A stretch of 50,012 bases of DNA. It comes from an uncultured Atopobiaceae bacterium. Its GTDB lineage: Bacteria; Actinomycetota; Coriobacteriia; Coriobacteriales; Atopobiaceae. Shown here piece after piece: positions 1-8,419 of the stretch. Under the pieces are notes generated by a model. The model did no database searches, was not told where the DNA came from, and saw nothing but the letters and a program-made list of their open reading frames with translations. The stretch covers positions 1 through 50,012 of the forward strand of contig CANQNP010000005.1 of NCBI GenBank assembly GCA_947625235.1, given 5' to 3'. Both the position numbers and the translations under genes were made by a program. Position 1 is the stretch's first letter. The number at the start of each line of letters is the position of its first letter.

Positions 1-1241
1 TAGTCCGCGACGATGAGGAAGTACGCCGCGAAGCCCTTGCCGCAGATGATCTCGTACTCGTGCTCGAAGCGCTCCACGACGTCCGGGCGCGCGGTCTTCC
101 AGTCGGCGCCATAGCGCTTCGCGAGGCCGATCTCGCAGTCGCGGCGCAGCTGGCTCTCGTTCGTCTCGCCCTCGTCGAGCGGGAACTGCGGGAGGAGGAT
201 GTTGCCCCACTCGAACTCCACGTTGCACTTCTCGGCGATCTCGAGCGTGGTGTCCGCCGCCTCGGGGATCCAACTGAAGAGCGCGCGCATCTCCTCCTCG
301 CTCTTCATGTAGAACTCGCCCTCGCCGCTCTCCGTGCGCTGCATGTGGAAGCGCTGCGTGTCGGAGAGGCTCTTGCCGCTGCCGATGCAGGCGAGGATGT
401 CCTCCGCGAGCGCGTCCTCGCGGTTGAGATAGTGGAAGTCGTTCGTGCACACCACCTTGCAGCCGATCTTCTTGGCGATGGCCACGAGCTGCTCGGAGAT
501 CTGGCGGTCGGTCTTGGGGTTCGCGTCGCGGTGGTACGTGAGGCCGTGCTCTTGGATCTCGATGTAGAAGTCGCCCGGGGCGAAGAGGTCCCTCAGGGTC
601 TCCGCCCAAAGGAGGGCGTCTTCGGGGTTGTCCTCGCGGATGCGCTTGGCGACGATCCCCTGCACGCAGGCGGACGTGCACACGAGCCCCTCGGCGTGCG
701 CGCGGAGCACGGAGAGCGTGACGCGCGGCTTGTAGTAGAAGCCGTGGACCGCCGCGTCCGAGACGATCTTCATGAGGTTCACGTAGCCCCGCTGGTTCTT
801 CGCGAGGAGGATGAGGTGGTAGAGCTCGGGCCTCCCCTCCCTCGAGAGGGTCTCGTCGGGCGTGAAGTAGATCTCGCAGCCGTAGATGGGCTTGATGCGC
901 GGCTGGGGCTTCACGTCCGCAAGCGGCGCGCCCTTCGCGATCTGCGCCTGGTCGAGCTCCCACTGGGCGTGCGAGCGGGGATTCTCGGGGTCGAGCTCGG
1001 ACTGCTCGCGGCCGTGTTCGAGGTTGTCGAGGTCGTGGAACCACTGCTGCCAGTCCGGCTCGGCGTGGTTCACGCGATCCGTCTCGGTGGCGAGCTCGGG
1101 CACGCCGTACATGAAGCCGTGGTCGGTGATGGCCACGGCGGGCATGCCGAGCTTCACGGCCTTGCCCACCATGTCCTTCACGCGCGTGGCGCCGTCGAGC
1201 ATCGAGTAATCCGTGTGGTTGTGGAGATGTACGAATGCCAC
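1..1241 (-). CDS. dnaE: DNA polymerase III subunit alpha, N-terminal part (runs off window)
   Basis: Replicative polymerase alpha subunit; the visible 413 codons cover the PHP domain and the start of the palm region. The GTG start at 1241 is followed by AFVHLHNHTDYSMLDG, the first PHP metal motif. AITDHGFMYG, a CTSAC segment and NDFHYL follow, so the PHP metal-binding residues look retained. About 55 extra residues, rich in W, D, E and H, sit between the DHG motif and the IKPIYGCE motif, where most DnaE proteins have a short linker. The gene is divergent from the membrane-protein gene at 1458. Its promoter probably lies at 1281-1308. The 3' end lies outside the window. Confidence 0.95.
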   Translation of the reverse strand, partial: MAFVHLHNHTDYSMLDGATRVKDMVGKAVKLGMPAVAITDHGFMYGVPELATETDRVNHAEPDWQQWFHDLDNLEHGREQSELDPENPRSHAQWELDQAQIAKGAPLADVKPQPRIKPIYGCEIYFTPDETLSREGRPELYHLILLAKNQRGYVNLMKIVSDAAVHGFYYKPRVTLSVLRAHAEGLVCTSACVQGIVAKRIREDNPEDALLWAETLRDLFAPGDFYIEIQEHGLTYHRDANPKTDRQISEQLVAIAKKIGCKVVCTNDFHYLNREDALAEDILACIGSGKSLSDTQRFHMQRTESGEGEFYMKSEEEMRALFSWIPEAADTTLEIAEKCNVEFEWGNILLPQFPLDEGETNESQLRRDCEIGLAKRYGADWKTARPDVVERFEHEYEIICGKGFAAYFLIVAD

Positions 1242-1280
1242 CGAACGTTCCCTTCCGTGCCTTCGTCGTCGTGCGAGAGC

Positions 1281-1308
1281 AGCCTACCACCAGAACTTGA
1301 CGAGAATT
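1281..1308 (-). promoter_or_regulatory. Putative dnaE promoter of the TTCTCGT-N13-TANNNT class
   Basis: On the minus strand AATTCTCGT is followed by 13 bases and TAGGCT, about 40 bases before the dnaE GTG. The same arrangement with identical spacing occurs before gatC (12867-12893) and the nucleotidase gene (18131-18158). There is no TTGACA-like -35. The promoter role is inferred from position and recurrence. The rest of 1242-1457 holds a TATATA at about 1388 that could serve the plus-strand gene, but I see no convincing -35 for it. Confidence 0.45.
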
Positions 1309-1457
1309 CGCACCCCCTGGCGCCGCCACGGGAAAACCTCGCGCACCCATGCTCGGCGTCTCTTAGGGGCATGGGCCCTGAGCTGGGTATATACGAAACG
1401 CGTGGCGCGTCGGCGAGAGGCGCTCCACCGAATCGACGCAACGAGGGGGCAAGGCGC

Positions 1458-3998
1458 ATGCACGAGGCCATCCACGCCATCTGGTATGTCGCCCTCGCGC
1501 TCGGGCTCGCCTCGCTCGGCTGCCTCGTGGCCGCCATCGTGAGCGAACGGTTCAACCGCTGGTTCAGCTGGTCGTCGAAGATGGCCGGCAAGCTCGCCAT
1601 CATCATCGTCGGCACGTTCTTCCTCGTCTTCCCCATCGCCGCCTTCGACATGGACGGCTCCGGCAACATCGTGTGGCAGACCCTCTCGGAATCAATTCCC
1701 GGCGCCATCTACGAGACGGCGCAGGTGCTCGTCTTGCAGGTGGGGCTCGACACGTGGTCGCTCGAGGTGTTCGGCGCCATCGGCGAGGGCATCCTCGGCC
1801 ACGTGTACTTCTGGCTCCTCGTCTTCTTCGCGATCGCCTGCCCCGTGGCGCTCGCCATGACGGCGATCGACGTCGTGCTGAACGGCCTCTCGGGCTTCGC
1901 CGTGCGCGCGAAGAGCCTGAAGAAGGCCGTGCGCCGCGCCCCGATCTACGTGTTCTACGGCCTCTCCGACAACACCGTCACGCTCGCGCTCGACCTCCTC
2001 GCGCACGTGGGCGCGCGCGAGACCCCGGCGCGCGAGCGCATGCCGCTCCTCGTGTTCACGAACGTCTCCGGCGAGAGCGCCTCCTCGGGCGAATCCTTTG
2101 AGGGCCAGGTGAGGGAGGCCGCGGCGGGCGTGGCCGACATCGTGGTGACTCCGATGGTCCTCGAAGACCTCCCGCGCCACATCGCCCCATGGGCGAGGAA
2201 GCGCTGCCAGACGCACTACCTCGTGATCTCCAACGACGAGGCCCTGAACGTGCGCACCACCATCCGCCTCACCGACGTCTTCGTCGAGGAGCTCCTCGCC
2301 CGCGAGCTCGATCGGCTGAACTGGAACGTGGCGAGGGTCGCCGAGCGTCCCGAGGTCTCCGACGAGACGCGTGCGCTCGCCGCGAACATCCACGTGTGGT
2401 GCACGCACGACAACCCCGACGACGACCTCATCTTCGATTCGCTTCCCTTCCGCGGCCCCTCCGAGGAGATCATGTCCGCGCTCCTGAGAGCGCGCGAGGG
2501 CCACGCGCACCTGAGCTCGCCCGCCGCCATCGCGCGGCGCGTGCTTCCGCTCGAGCAGCGCATCCGGAGCCTCTTCGAGGTGCGCCTCATCTTCGAGGCG
2601 CGCGAGATGGTGTGGGACGCCCTCGTGGAGCACCCGCTCACGGAGGTGCTCGACCCCATCGACCTCTCACGTGGCGCGCCGCCCGCCCAGCGCCTCTTCG
2701 TGCTCGTCGTCGGGCTCGGCGCGAGCGGCGTCGAGGCTGTGAAGGCGGCGTTTTGGTTCGGGCGCCTTCCCGGGGTGGAGCTCAACATCTGCGCGGTGGA
2801 TAGGGACGCCTCCGCGCGGCTCCTCGAGCTCGGCGCCGCGGCGCCCGGCCTCGTGGAGGAGCGCCACGCCACGCCCTCCGGATCTCGCGTGCCCACCGTC
2901 ACGTTGATCGAGGCCGATCCCGCCTCGCTCGACCTCGAGTGCCTCCTCAAAGGAGACGAGATGCGCGGACTCACGCTCGAGAACGGCGAGGTCCGCTCCC
3001 TTCCCTTCCGCCTCCCCGACGAGGCGCACGTCTACGCGATGGCCACGCTCGAAGACGATTCCGAGAACATGGCGATCGCCCTTCGCCTCCAGCGCGCCCT
3101 CGCCGATCGCGCGCTCGAGGGGCGCCTGCCCGCGGCGCTTCGCGAGCGGCCCGTCGTGTCCCTCGAGCTCGTGGACGAGGAGCTCTTCGATTCGGTGGCG
3201 CACCTCGCCGACGGCGAGGAGGTCTTCCCGCTCACGCCCTTCGGCGCCACCTACCGCACGTTCTCCTACGAATCGGTGCTCGCCGCGCCGTGGGAGCGCG
3301 CCGCGCTCAACCTCCAGGGCGCCCACGAGGCGGCCTTCGCGCTCGCACGCGGCGGTTCTGCCGAGGTGAGCGCGGCCGACGCCGTGGAGTCCTACAACTC
3401 GCTCGAGGTGCGCAAGCTCTCCGATCGCGCCGAGGTGCGCTTCGCGATCTATCGCCTCTGGTGCCTCGGGCTCGACCATGGAAGCGGCCTCGACGACGAC
3501 CTGCACGAGGAGTGGCTCGAGAAGCTCGACGCGGTGGGCGTGCTCGAGGCGGCGCACGAGGGAGATCCCGAGGCGCGCGCCTGCGTGAGCGGCACCCCGT
3601 TTGCCACCGAGGCCATGGACGCCGCCTCGCGCGAGGCGCGCGTGGCCCAGACGCTCGCGGAATCGAAGGTCGCGCGCGATCGCTGGCCCGTGCTCTCCGC
3701 CCTCGGCGACCTCGAGCACGCGCGCTGGTGCGCCTTCTTCCGCGCGCAGGGCTGGCGCACCATCGCGGACTTCGACGAGCTCGAGCGCACGATGGCGCTC
3801 GTCGGGCGCACGGACGAGCCCGCCTGGCCCTACCCACACCAGTCGACGCGCCTCCACGCGCACTACTACCTCGTGGACGATCCGATCGAGGCCGCAAGGC
3901 GCGGCGCCGAGTGCCGAGACGACCCCTGCTCCGACGATCGCCTCATCGTCCTCGAGACCATCCGCGCCCTCCGCGGCGACATCGTGCCCCTCGGCTAG
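1458..3998 (+). CDS. Membrane protein with two Rossmann-like (TrkA/RCK-type) domains and a RyR-like C-terminus
   Basis: 846 residues. Three hydrophobic segments (about 8-28, 44-63 and 115-141) are followed by a basic stretch and a cytoplasmic region. That region has a first nucleotide-binding-like fold starting near 162 (IYVFYGLSDNT) and a second near 412 with a proper glycine motif (VLVVGLGASGVEA). Near 751 comes LEHARWCAFFRAQGW, resembling the H-x-R-W...GW signature of bacterial RyR domains. TrkA-N/RCK folds bind NAD(H) or nucleotides and gate ion transporters, so a ligand-gated or nucleotide-sensing membrane complex is plausible. The function is unknown. The ATG at 1458 fits the start of TM1. 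The gene stands alone, divergent from dnaE and followed by REP-like palindromes. The domain calls are by eye. Confidence 0.8.
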   Translation: MHEAIHAIWYVALALGLASLGCLVAAIVSERFNRWFSWSSKMAGKLAIIIVGTFFLVFPIAAFDMDGSGNIVWQTLSESIPGAIYETAQVLVLQVGLDTWSLEVFGAIGEGILGHVYFWLLVFFAIACPVALAMTAIDVVLNGLSGFAVRAKSLKKAVRRAPIYVFYGLSDNTVTLALDLLAHVGARETPARERMPLLVFTNVSGESASSGESFEGQVREAAAGVADIVVTPMVLEDLPRHIAPWARKRCQTHYLVISNDEALNVRTTIRLTDVFVEELLARELDRLNWNVARVAERPEVSDETRALAANIHVWCTHDNPDDDLIFDSLPFRGPSEEIMSALLRAREGHAHLSSPAAIARRVLPLEQRIRSLFEVRLIFEAREMVWDALVEHPLTEVLDPIDLSRGAPPAQRLFVLVVGLGASGVEAVKAAFWFGRLPGVELNICAVDRDASARLLELGAAAPGLVEERHATPSGSRVPTVTLIEADPASLDLECLLKGDEMRGLTLENGEVRSLPFRLPDEAHVYAMATLEDDSENMAIALRLQRALADRALEGRLPAALRERPVVSLELVDEELFDSVAHLADGEEVFPLTPFGATYRTFSYESVLAAPWERAALNLQGAHEAAFALARGGSAEVSAADAVESYNSLEVRKLSDRAEVRFAIYRLWCLGLDHGSGLDDDLHEEWLEKLDAVGVLEAAHEGDPEARACVSGTPFATEAMDAASREARVAQTLAESKVARDRWPVLSALGDLEHARWCAFFRAQGWRTIADFDELERTMALVGRTDEPAWPYPHQSTRLHAHYYLVDDPIEAARRGAECRDDPCSDDRLIVLETIRALRGDIVPLG

Positions 3999-4013
3999 CC
4001 CCCCTTCCGCGCC

Positions 4014-4050
4014 CCCTCGCAAGACAAAAGGATCCGCCCCTTTCGTCTTG
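4014..4050. repeat. REP-like palindrome, copy 1
   Basis: Imperfect palindrome with arms CAAGACAAAAGG and CCCTTTCGTCTTG, 16 bases downstream of the membrane-protein stop. It is almost identical to the next copy at 4055-4097. It may act as a terminator hairpin but lacks a T run. Confidence 0.75.
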
Positions 4051-4054
4051 TCCG

Positions 4055-4097
4055 CCCTCGCAAGACAAAAGGATCCGTCCCTTTCGTCTTGCGAGGG
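4055..4097. repeat. REP-like palindrome, copy 2 with extended arms
   Basis: Arms CCCTCGCAAGAC... and ...GTCTTGCGAGGG pair over about 18 bases. The single imperfect pair is A-C on plus-strand RNA but G-U on minus-strand RNA, so the structure is slightly better on the minus strand. It is a tandem copy of the unit at 4014-4050. Confidence 0.75.
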
Positions 4098-4109
4098 GGG
4101 TGCTTCTGG

Positions 4110-4138
4110 CGAAACGGGGACGGTGCCCTACACTTTCG
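4110..4138. repeat. Third short palindromic element (GGGGACGGTGCC type)
   Basis: CGAAAC-GGGGACGGTGCCC-TACACTTTCG has CGAAA/TTTCG ends and an inner GGG/CCC pair. It lies directly after the two REP-like units and 31 bases before the flippase start. It resembles short GGGGACGGTGCC-type repeats seen in many bacterial genomes. That link is from general knowledge and untested here. Confidence 0.5.
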
Positions 4139-4169
4139 CGTGAGGTTGGCGGCGCGAAGGGGAGGTGGC

Positions 4170-5591
4170 GTGGCGGCGCTCGACGCAAGACGCCTCGCGG
4201 GGGACTTCGGCTTCGCCATCGTGGCCCAGGTGGCGGCCATGGTCGTGGGCTTCGCCAACGCGCTCCTCCTCCCCAAGCTCTTTTCCGAGGCCACCTACGG
4301 CTATTGGCAGCTCTTCCTCTTCTACGCGAGCTACGCGGGCATCTTCGGCGTGGGCCTCGTGGACGGCGTCTACCTCATCCACGGCGGCGAGCGGCGGGCC
4401 GAGGTGGACAAGCGCCTCGTGAACTCCGAGTTCTGGTGCTGCGCGGCCATCCAGCTCGTGGTGGGCGGGACGCTCCTCGGCCTCGGGCTCTCCCCGCTCT
4501 TCGACCTCGACCGCGCGACGGTCGTCATCGGCGTGGCCCTCTACCTCGTCTTCTTCAACCTCGCGAACTTCCTCGGCTACGTCTTCCAGGCCATCGGCGA
4601 GACTCGGCGCTACAGCGCCTCCACCATCGTCGAATCGCTCGTCTTCCTCGCGCTCCTCCTCATCCTCATGCTCGCGGGCGTCGCGAGCTTTTCGCCCTAC
4701 GTGGCGTTCTACGTCCTCGCGAGGGCAGCGCGCCTCGGCTACTGCGCGCTCTACGCGAGGGACTTCCTCCGCGCGGGCCTCCTCTCCCTCTCGCGCGCGG
4801 TGCGCGAGAGCTGGCAGACCATGCGCGTGGGCGTGAAGCTCCTCGTCTCGAACCTCGGCGGCATGCTCATCGTGGGCTCGGCGCGCTTCGTGATCGACAT
4901 CGCCTGGCCCATCGAGGAGTTCGCGGTCGTCTCGCTCGCGCTCTCCCTCGTGAACTTCTTCATGACCTTCACGAGCCAGGCGGCCATGGTGCTCTTCCCC
5001 GCGCTCCGCAGGATCGAGCGCGCGGAGCTCTCCGCGCTCTTCCTCTCCCTGCGAGACGGCCTCTCGCTCCTCCTGCCCGCCCTCTACGTGCTCTACGTGC
5101 CGATGGTCTTCTTCCTCGAGCTCTGGCTGCCGAACTACGCCGCCTCGTTCGAGCTCTTCGCGATCCTGCTCCCGCTCTGCATCTTCAACGGCAAGATGGA
5201 CATCGTGGGCATGACGATGCTGAAGGTCATGCGCGAGGAGGGGCGGCTCCTGCGCATCAACGTCATCGCCTGCGTGGCGAGCGTGGCGGGGGCGCTCATC
5301 GGCGGCTTCGCGGTGCACTCGATCCCGTTCATCCTCGTGTGGATCGTCGTCTGCGTGATCTGCCGCTGCCTCTGGGCGGAGCGCTTCGTCACCGCGCGAC
5401 TCGGGCTCGAGGACGGGTGGATCAACCTCGGCTCCGTGGTGGTGACGGCGGTGTGCGTGCTCGCGGTGAGCTTTGCCGGCCCCCTCGCCGCGGAGTGTGT
5501 CGTCATCGGCGCCTACCTCGCCTACCTCGTGATCTTCAGGAACGAGACGGCAAAGCTCCTCGGAGCCGCGAGGGGCCTTCGCCGCAGCTGA
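4170..5591 (+). CDS. Oligosaccharide/polyprenol-linked polymer flippase (MOP superfamily, Wzx-like)
   Basis: 473 residues, strongly hydrophobic, with about 12-14 predicted membrane segments spread along the chain, as in Wzx/MATE-type MOP exporters. Such proteins flip undecaprenyl-linked glycan units from the cytoplasmic to the outer face of the membrane. The GTG at 4170 is chosen because GGAGG sits 4 bases upstream and the protein then begins just before the first membrane helix. An in-frame ATG at 4089 would put unlikely basic residues in front and overlap the repeats. It is the first gene of a plus-strand cassette with TarI, epimerase, GT2 and LicD genes, which supports export of a phosphorylated cell-surface polymer. 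Confidence 0.85.
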   Translation: MAALDARRLAGDFGFAIVAQVAAMVVGFANALLLPKLFSEATYGYWQLFLFYASYAGIFGVGLVDGVYLIHGGERRAEVDKRLVNSEFWCCAAIQLVVGGTLLGLGLSPLFDLDRATVVIGVALYLVFFNLANFLGYVFQAIGETRRYSASTIVESLVFLALLLILMLAGVASFSPYVAFYVLARAARLGYCALYARDFLRAGLLSLSRAVRESWQTMRVGVKLLVSNLGGMLIVGSARFVIDIAWPIEEFAVVSLALSLVNFFMTFTSQAAMVLFPALRRIERAELSALFLSLRDGLSLLLPALYVLYVPMVFFLELWLPNYAASFELFAILLPLCIFNGKMDIVGMTMLKVMREEGRLLRINVIACVASVAGALIGGFAVHSIPFILVWIVVCVICRCLWAERFVTARLGLEDGWINLGSVVVTAVCVLAVSFAGPLAAECVVIGAYLAYLVIFRNETAKLLGAARGLRRS

Positions 5592-5655
5592 CCGGCACCC
5601 GGCGTTTCCGTCACAATCTTGGCCGAGAGGCATTCCACGTCCCCAGGGGTTCGCC

Positions 5656-6405
5656 ATGGAGAGCACAGCGCCGAGGGCCATCGCGGTCATCTTCGCCGGC
5701 GGCACCGGCTCGAGGATGCACGGGGCCACCATGCCCAAGCAGTTCCTCGAGCTCGGCGGCCGTCCGATCATCGTGCACACGCTTCGCCACTTCCAAGAGC
5801 ACCACGAGGTGGACGCGATCTTCATCGCCTGCCTCGAGCCGTGGATCGGCGAGCTCGAGGCCCTCGTCGCCCGCTTCGACCTCGGCAAGGTGCGCGCCAT
5901 CGTGCCCGGCGGCGAGACCTGCCAGCTCTCCATCGCCTCGGGCCTCGAGGCGGCGAAGGCGTGGCTCGACGCGTGCGCGCCGGACGCGGACCCCGTGGTC
6001 CTCGTGCACGACGGAGTCCGTCCGCTCATCGACGAGAGCACGATCTCGCGCTGCATCCGCTCGGTGGCAGAGCACGGCGCCACCGCCACCATCGCGCCCG
6101 CCGCGGAGACGGTGATCGTCACGAGCGACGGGCAGGTGGACGAGGTGCTCGACCGCTCGCGCTGCCAGCTCGCGCGCGCCCCTCAGGGCTTTCGCTTCTC
6201 GGAGCTCCTCGCGGAGCATCGGCGCGCCCAAGCGGAGGGCCGCACGGACTTCATCGATTGCGTCTCCCTCATGAACCACTACGGCCACGCCATCTCCACC
6301 ATCGAGGGGCCGCCCGACAACATCAAGATCACGACCCGGCGCGACTTCTTCGCCTTCAAGGGCTACGTGGACTACAAGGAGATGGCGCAGCTATGGGAGA
6401 TCTAG
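5656..6405 (+). CDS. tarI: TarI/IspD-family cytidylyltransferase (probable ribitol-5-phosphate cytidylyltransferase)
   Basis: 249 residues. It transfers CMP from CTP to a phosphorylated polyol. The N-terminus has IFAGGTGSRM...MPKQFLELGGRPII, the nucleotide-binding loop shared by IspD and TarI. The HDGVRPL motif near 119 and NIKITT near 223 also fit. The spaced AGGTGSRM..MPKQF form and the neighbouring LicD favour TarI over the isoprenoid enzyme IspD, but the two families are hard to separate by eye. The stop lies 13 bases inside the next gene, so the two are translationally coupled. No TarJ-type dehydrogenase is adjacent. Confidence 0.8.
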   Translation: MESTAPRAIAVIFAGGTGSRMHGATMPKQFLELGGRPIIVHTLRHFQEHHEVDAIFIACLEPWIGELEALVARFDLGKVRAIVPGGETCQLSIASGLEAAKAWLDACAPDADPVVLVHDGVRPLIDESTISRCIRSVAEHGATATIAPAAETVIVTSDGQVDEVLDRSRCQLARAPQGFRFSELLAEHRRAQAEGRTDFIDCVSLMNHYGHAISTIEGPPDNIKITTRRDFFAFKGYVDYKEMAQLWEI

Positions 6406-7433
6406 CCTCCTTCCTGCGCGCACGCGCGCGGGCGATCGCCGAGGAGGCGGCGCTTGGCTGGGAGGCGCTCGATGGCTGCCGGGTGCTCGTCACCGGCGGC
6501 ACCGGCCTCATCGGCGCCCAGCTTGCCCGCGCGCTCCTCGCGCGAGCGCAGGTGCGCGAGGTCGTGCTCCCCGTGCGCGACGTGGCGCGGGCGCGGGCGC
6601 TTTTCGGCGACAGCCCGCGCCTTCGCCTCGAGCCGTGGAAGGCGGGCGAGCCCCTTCCCGCACACGAGCACGTGGACTACGTCGTCCACGGCGCCGCGCC
6701 CACCTCGAGCGCGGGCTTTATCAACGAGCCCGTGGAGGTGATCGGCGCGATCGCCTGCGGCACGCGCGCCGTCCTCGAGGCCGCGCGCTCCTGGCGGCCC
6801 AAAAAGCTCGTCTTCCTCTCCACGATGGAGGTCTACGGCGAGGCCTTCGGCAGGCTCCGCGAGACGACCTTCGGGCCACTCGACCCGATGCGCGCGCGGA
6901 GCAGCTATCCCGAGGCCAAGCGCCTCGCGGAGTGCCTCGTGGCCGCCTACGCGAAGGAGTACGGGGTCGCGGGCTGCGTCCTTCGCCTCGCGCAGACCTT
7001 CGGCGAGGGCGTGGCAGCGGACGACGGCCGGGCGTTCGCGGACTTCGGCCGCCACGCACTCGCGGGCGAGGACGTGGTCCTCCTCACGACCGGCGAGAAG
7101 AAGAACCCCTACCTCTCCGTGGACGACGCCGTGCGCGCCATCCTCGTCACGCTCGCGAAGGGCGAGCCCGGCCTCGCCTACAACGCGGCGAACGAGGCCA
7201 CCTACGTGGCGGTCCGCGACCTCGCGCGCGCGGCGATCGACTCGCTCGCGCCCGAGGGGTCCGCGCCCGAGGTCGTCTTCGAGCTCGACGCGCGCGCGGC
7301 GGCGGCCTTCCGCCCGCCCTCGGAGCTCGACCTCGACACCTCGCGCCTTCGCTCCCTCGGGTGGCAGCCGACGGAAGGGCTCCCCGAGATGTTTCGCGCG
7401 ATGGCCGAGAGCTGGGGATTCGCTCGTGGGTGA
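6393..7433 (+). CDS. NAD-dependent epimerase/dehydratase (extended SDR)
   Basis: 346 residues. A helical leader of about 28 residues precedes the Rossmann motif VTGGTGLIGA. VVHGAAP, LSTMEVYGE and SSYPEAKR follow, giving the SDR Ser/Thr-Tyr-x-x-x-Lys active site. The substrate is probably a nucleotide-activated sugar or polyol. Given its overlap with the cytidylyltransferase, it may modify the CDP-linked product, but this is inference. The ATG at 6393 overlaps the upstream stop by 13 bases, and the stop overlaps the next gene by 8 bases. The cassette is therefore one translational unit. Confidence 0.85.
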   Translation: MGDLASFLRARARAIAEEAALGWEALDGCRVLVTGGTGLIGAQLARALLARAQVREVVLPVRDVARARALFGDSPRLRLEPWKAGEPLPAHEHVDYVVHGAAPTSSAGFINEPVEVIGAIACGTRAVLEAARSWRPKKLVFLSTMEVYGEAFGRLRETTFGPLDPMRARSSYPEAKRLAECLVAAYAKEYGVAGCVLRLAQTFGEGVAADDGRAFADFGRHALAGEDVVLLTTGEKKNPYLSVDDAVRAILVTLAKGEPGLAYNAANEATYVAVRDLARAAIDSLAPEGSAPEVVFELDARAAAAFRPPSELDLDTSRLRSLGWQPTEGLPEMFRAMAESWGFARG

Positions 7434-8394
7434 GCGAGCGCGCCCAAGGGTCCTCGTGCTCATGGCCACCTTCAACGGGGCCGCGGGCGACGGCGCGCAC
7501 CTGCGCGACCAGATCGATTCGATCCTCGTGCAAGACGGCGTGGACGTCGACCTCCTCATCTCAGACGACGGTTCCACCGATGGCACCGCGGAACTCTGCC
7601 GCGCCTACTCGACACTGCTCCCGAACGTCGCCTTCCGGCAAAGCGCCGAGAACCTCGGCGTCGCGCGCAACTTCATGGCCATGGCCTACGACGCGGACCC
7701 CGCGGCCCACGACTACTTCGCCTTCGCGGACCAAGACGACCTCTGGCTCGTCGACAAGCTCGAGCGCGCGACGACCCTCCTCGAGGGGGCGGGCCCGCGG
7801 GCGCTCTACTACTCGGACGTCACGCACGTGGATGCGAGGAGCGGGGAGATCCTCCCCTCGGATGCCCCGCTCTACGAGGGCCTTGCGCGAAACCTCGGCA
7901 CGCTCCTCGTCTCCAACTGGGCCGCCGGCTGCACGATGGTCTTCGACTCGGAGCTCCTTCGCCTCCTCCAGGCGCATCCGCAGGCGCGCTTTGCGCGCAT
8001 CCACGACGCGTGGGTGCACCTCGTGGCGCTCTCTTGCGCAAAGACCGTGCCCGACCTCGCGCATTCCTCCATCGTGCACAGGATCACGGGCGAGAACGCC
8101 ACCCTCGAGCGCGTGGAGCGGGATTTCGGGCGCCTGAGCGCGAGGCGCCTCTCCTCCGCGCTTCGCCACATCGCGGGCGCGCGCGACCACGCCTTCTCCG
8201 CCGCCGCGGAGGCGCTCCTCGAGGGCTACGGGGATCTCATGGCGCCGAGGGATTGCGAGCTCTGCCGCCTCGTGGCGAGCCTTCCCCACTCCGCGCGCTC
8301 GCGCCTTCGAGCGCTGACCAACCCGGCCCTCGCGCTTCCCTCCGCCCTCGAGCAGGCGATGCTCAAGGCGCGTATCCTCGGCAACTACCTCTAG
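7426..8394 (+). CDS. Family 2 glycosyltransferase (rhamnosyltransferase-like)
   Basis: 322 residues, GT-A fold. VLMATFNG opens the domain, DDGSTDGT (about 46) is the nucleotide-sugar binding DxD-type motif, and FADQDDLWLVDKL (about 102) is the acceptor-side motif typical of rhamnosyl-type GT2 enzymes. It starts with GTG at 7426, 8 bases inside the epimerase gene. It likely adds a sugar to the lipid-linked repeat unit handled by this cassette. The donor and acceptor cannot be read from sequence. Confidence 0.87.
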   Translation: MGERARPRVLVLMATFNGAAGDGAHLRDQIDSILVQDGVDVDLLISDDGSTDGTAELCRAYSTLLPNVAFRQSAENLGVARNFMAMAYDADPAAHDYFAFADQDDLWLVDKLERATTLLEGAGPRALYYSDVTHVDARSGEILPSDAPLYEGLARNLGTLLVSNWAAGCTMVFDSELLRLLQAHPQARFARIHDAWVHLVALSCAKTVPDLAHSSIVHRITGENATLERVERDFGRLSARRLSSALRHIAGARDHAFSAAAEALLEGYGDLMAPRDCELCRLVASLPHSARSRLRALTNPALALPSALEQAMLKARILGNYL

Positions 8395-8419
8395 CCCGCG
8401 CGAAGGGAGCCGAGCAGCC

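Noticed and set aside
4014-4138. Tandem repeats as a CRISPR array
   Set aside because: Only two or three units, no regular unique spacers and no cas genes nearby.
5656-6405. Isoprenoid IspD rather than TarI
   Set aside because: Not excluded, but the motif form and the LicD/glycosyltransferase neighbours fit a CDP-polyol role better, and no other MEP-pathway gene is adjacent.
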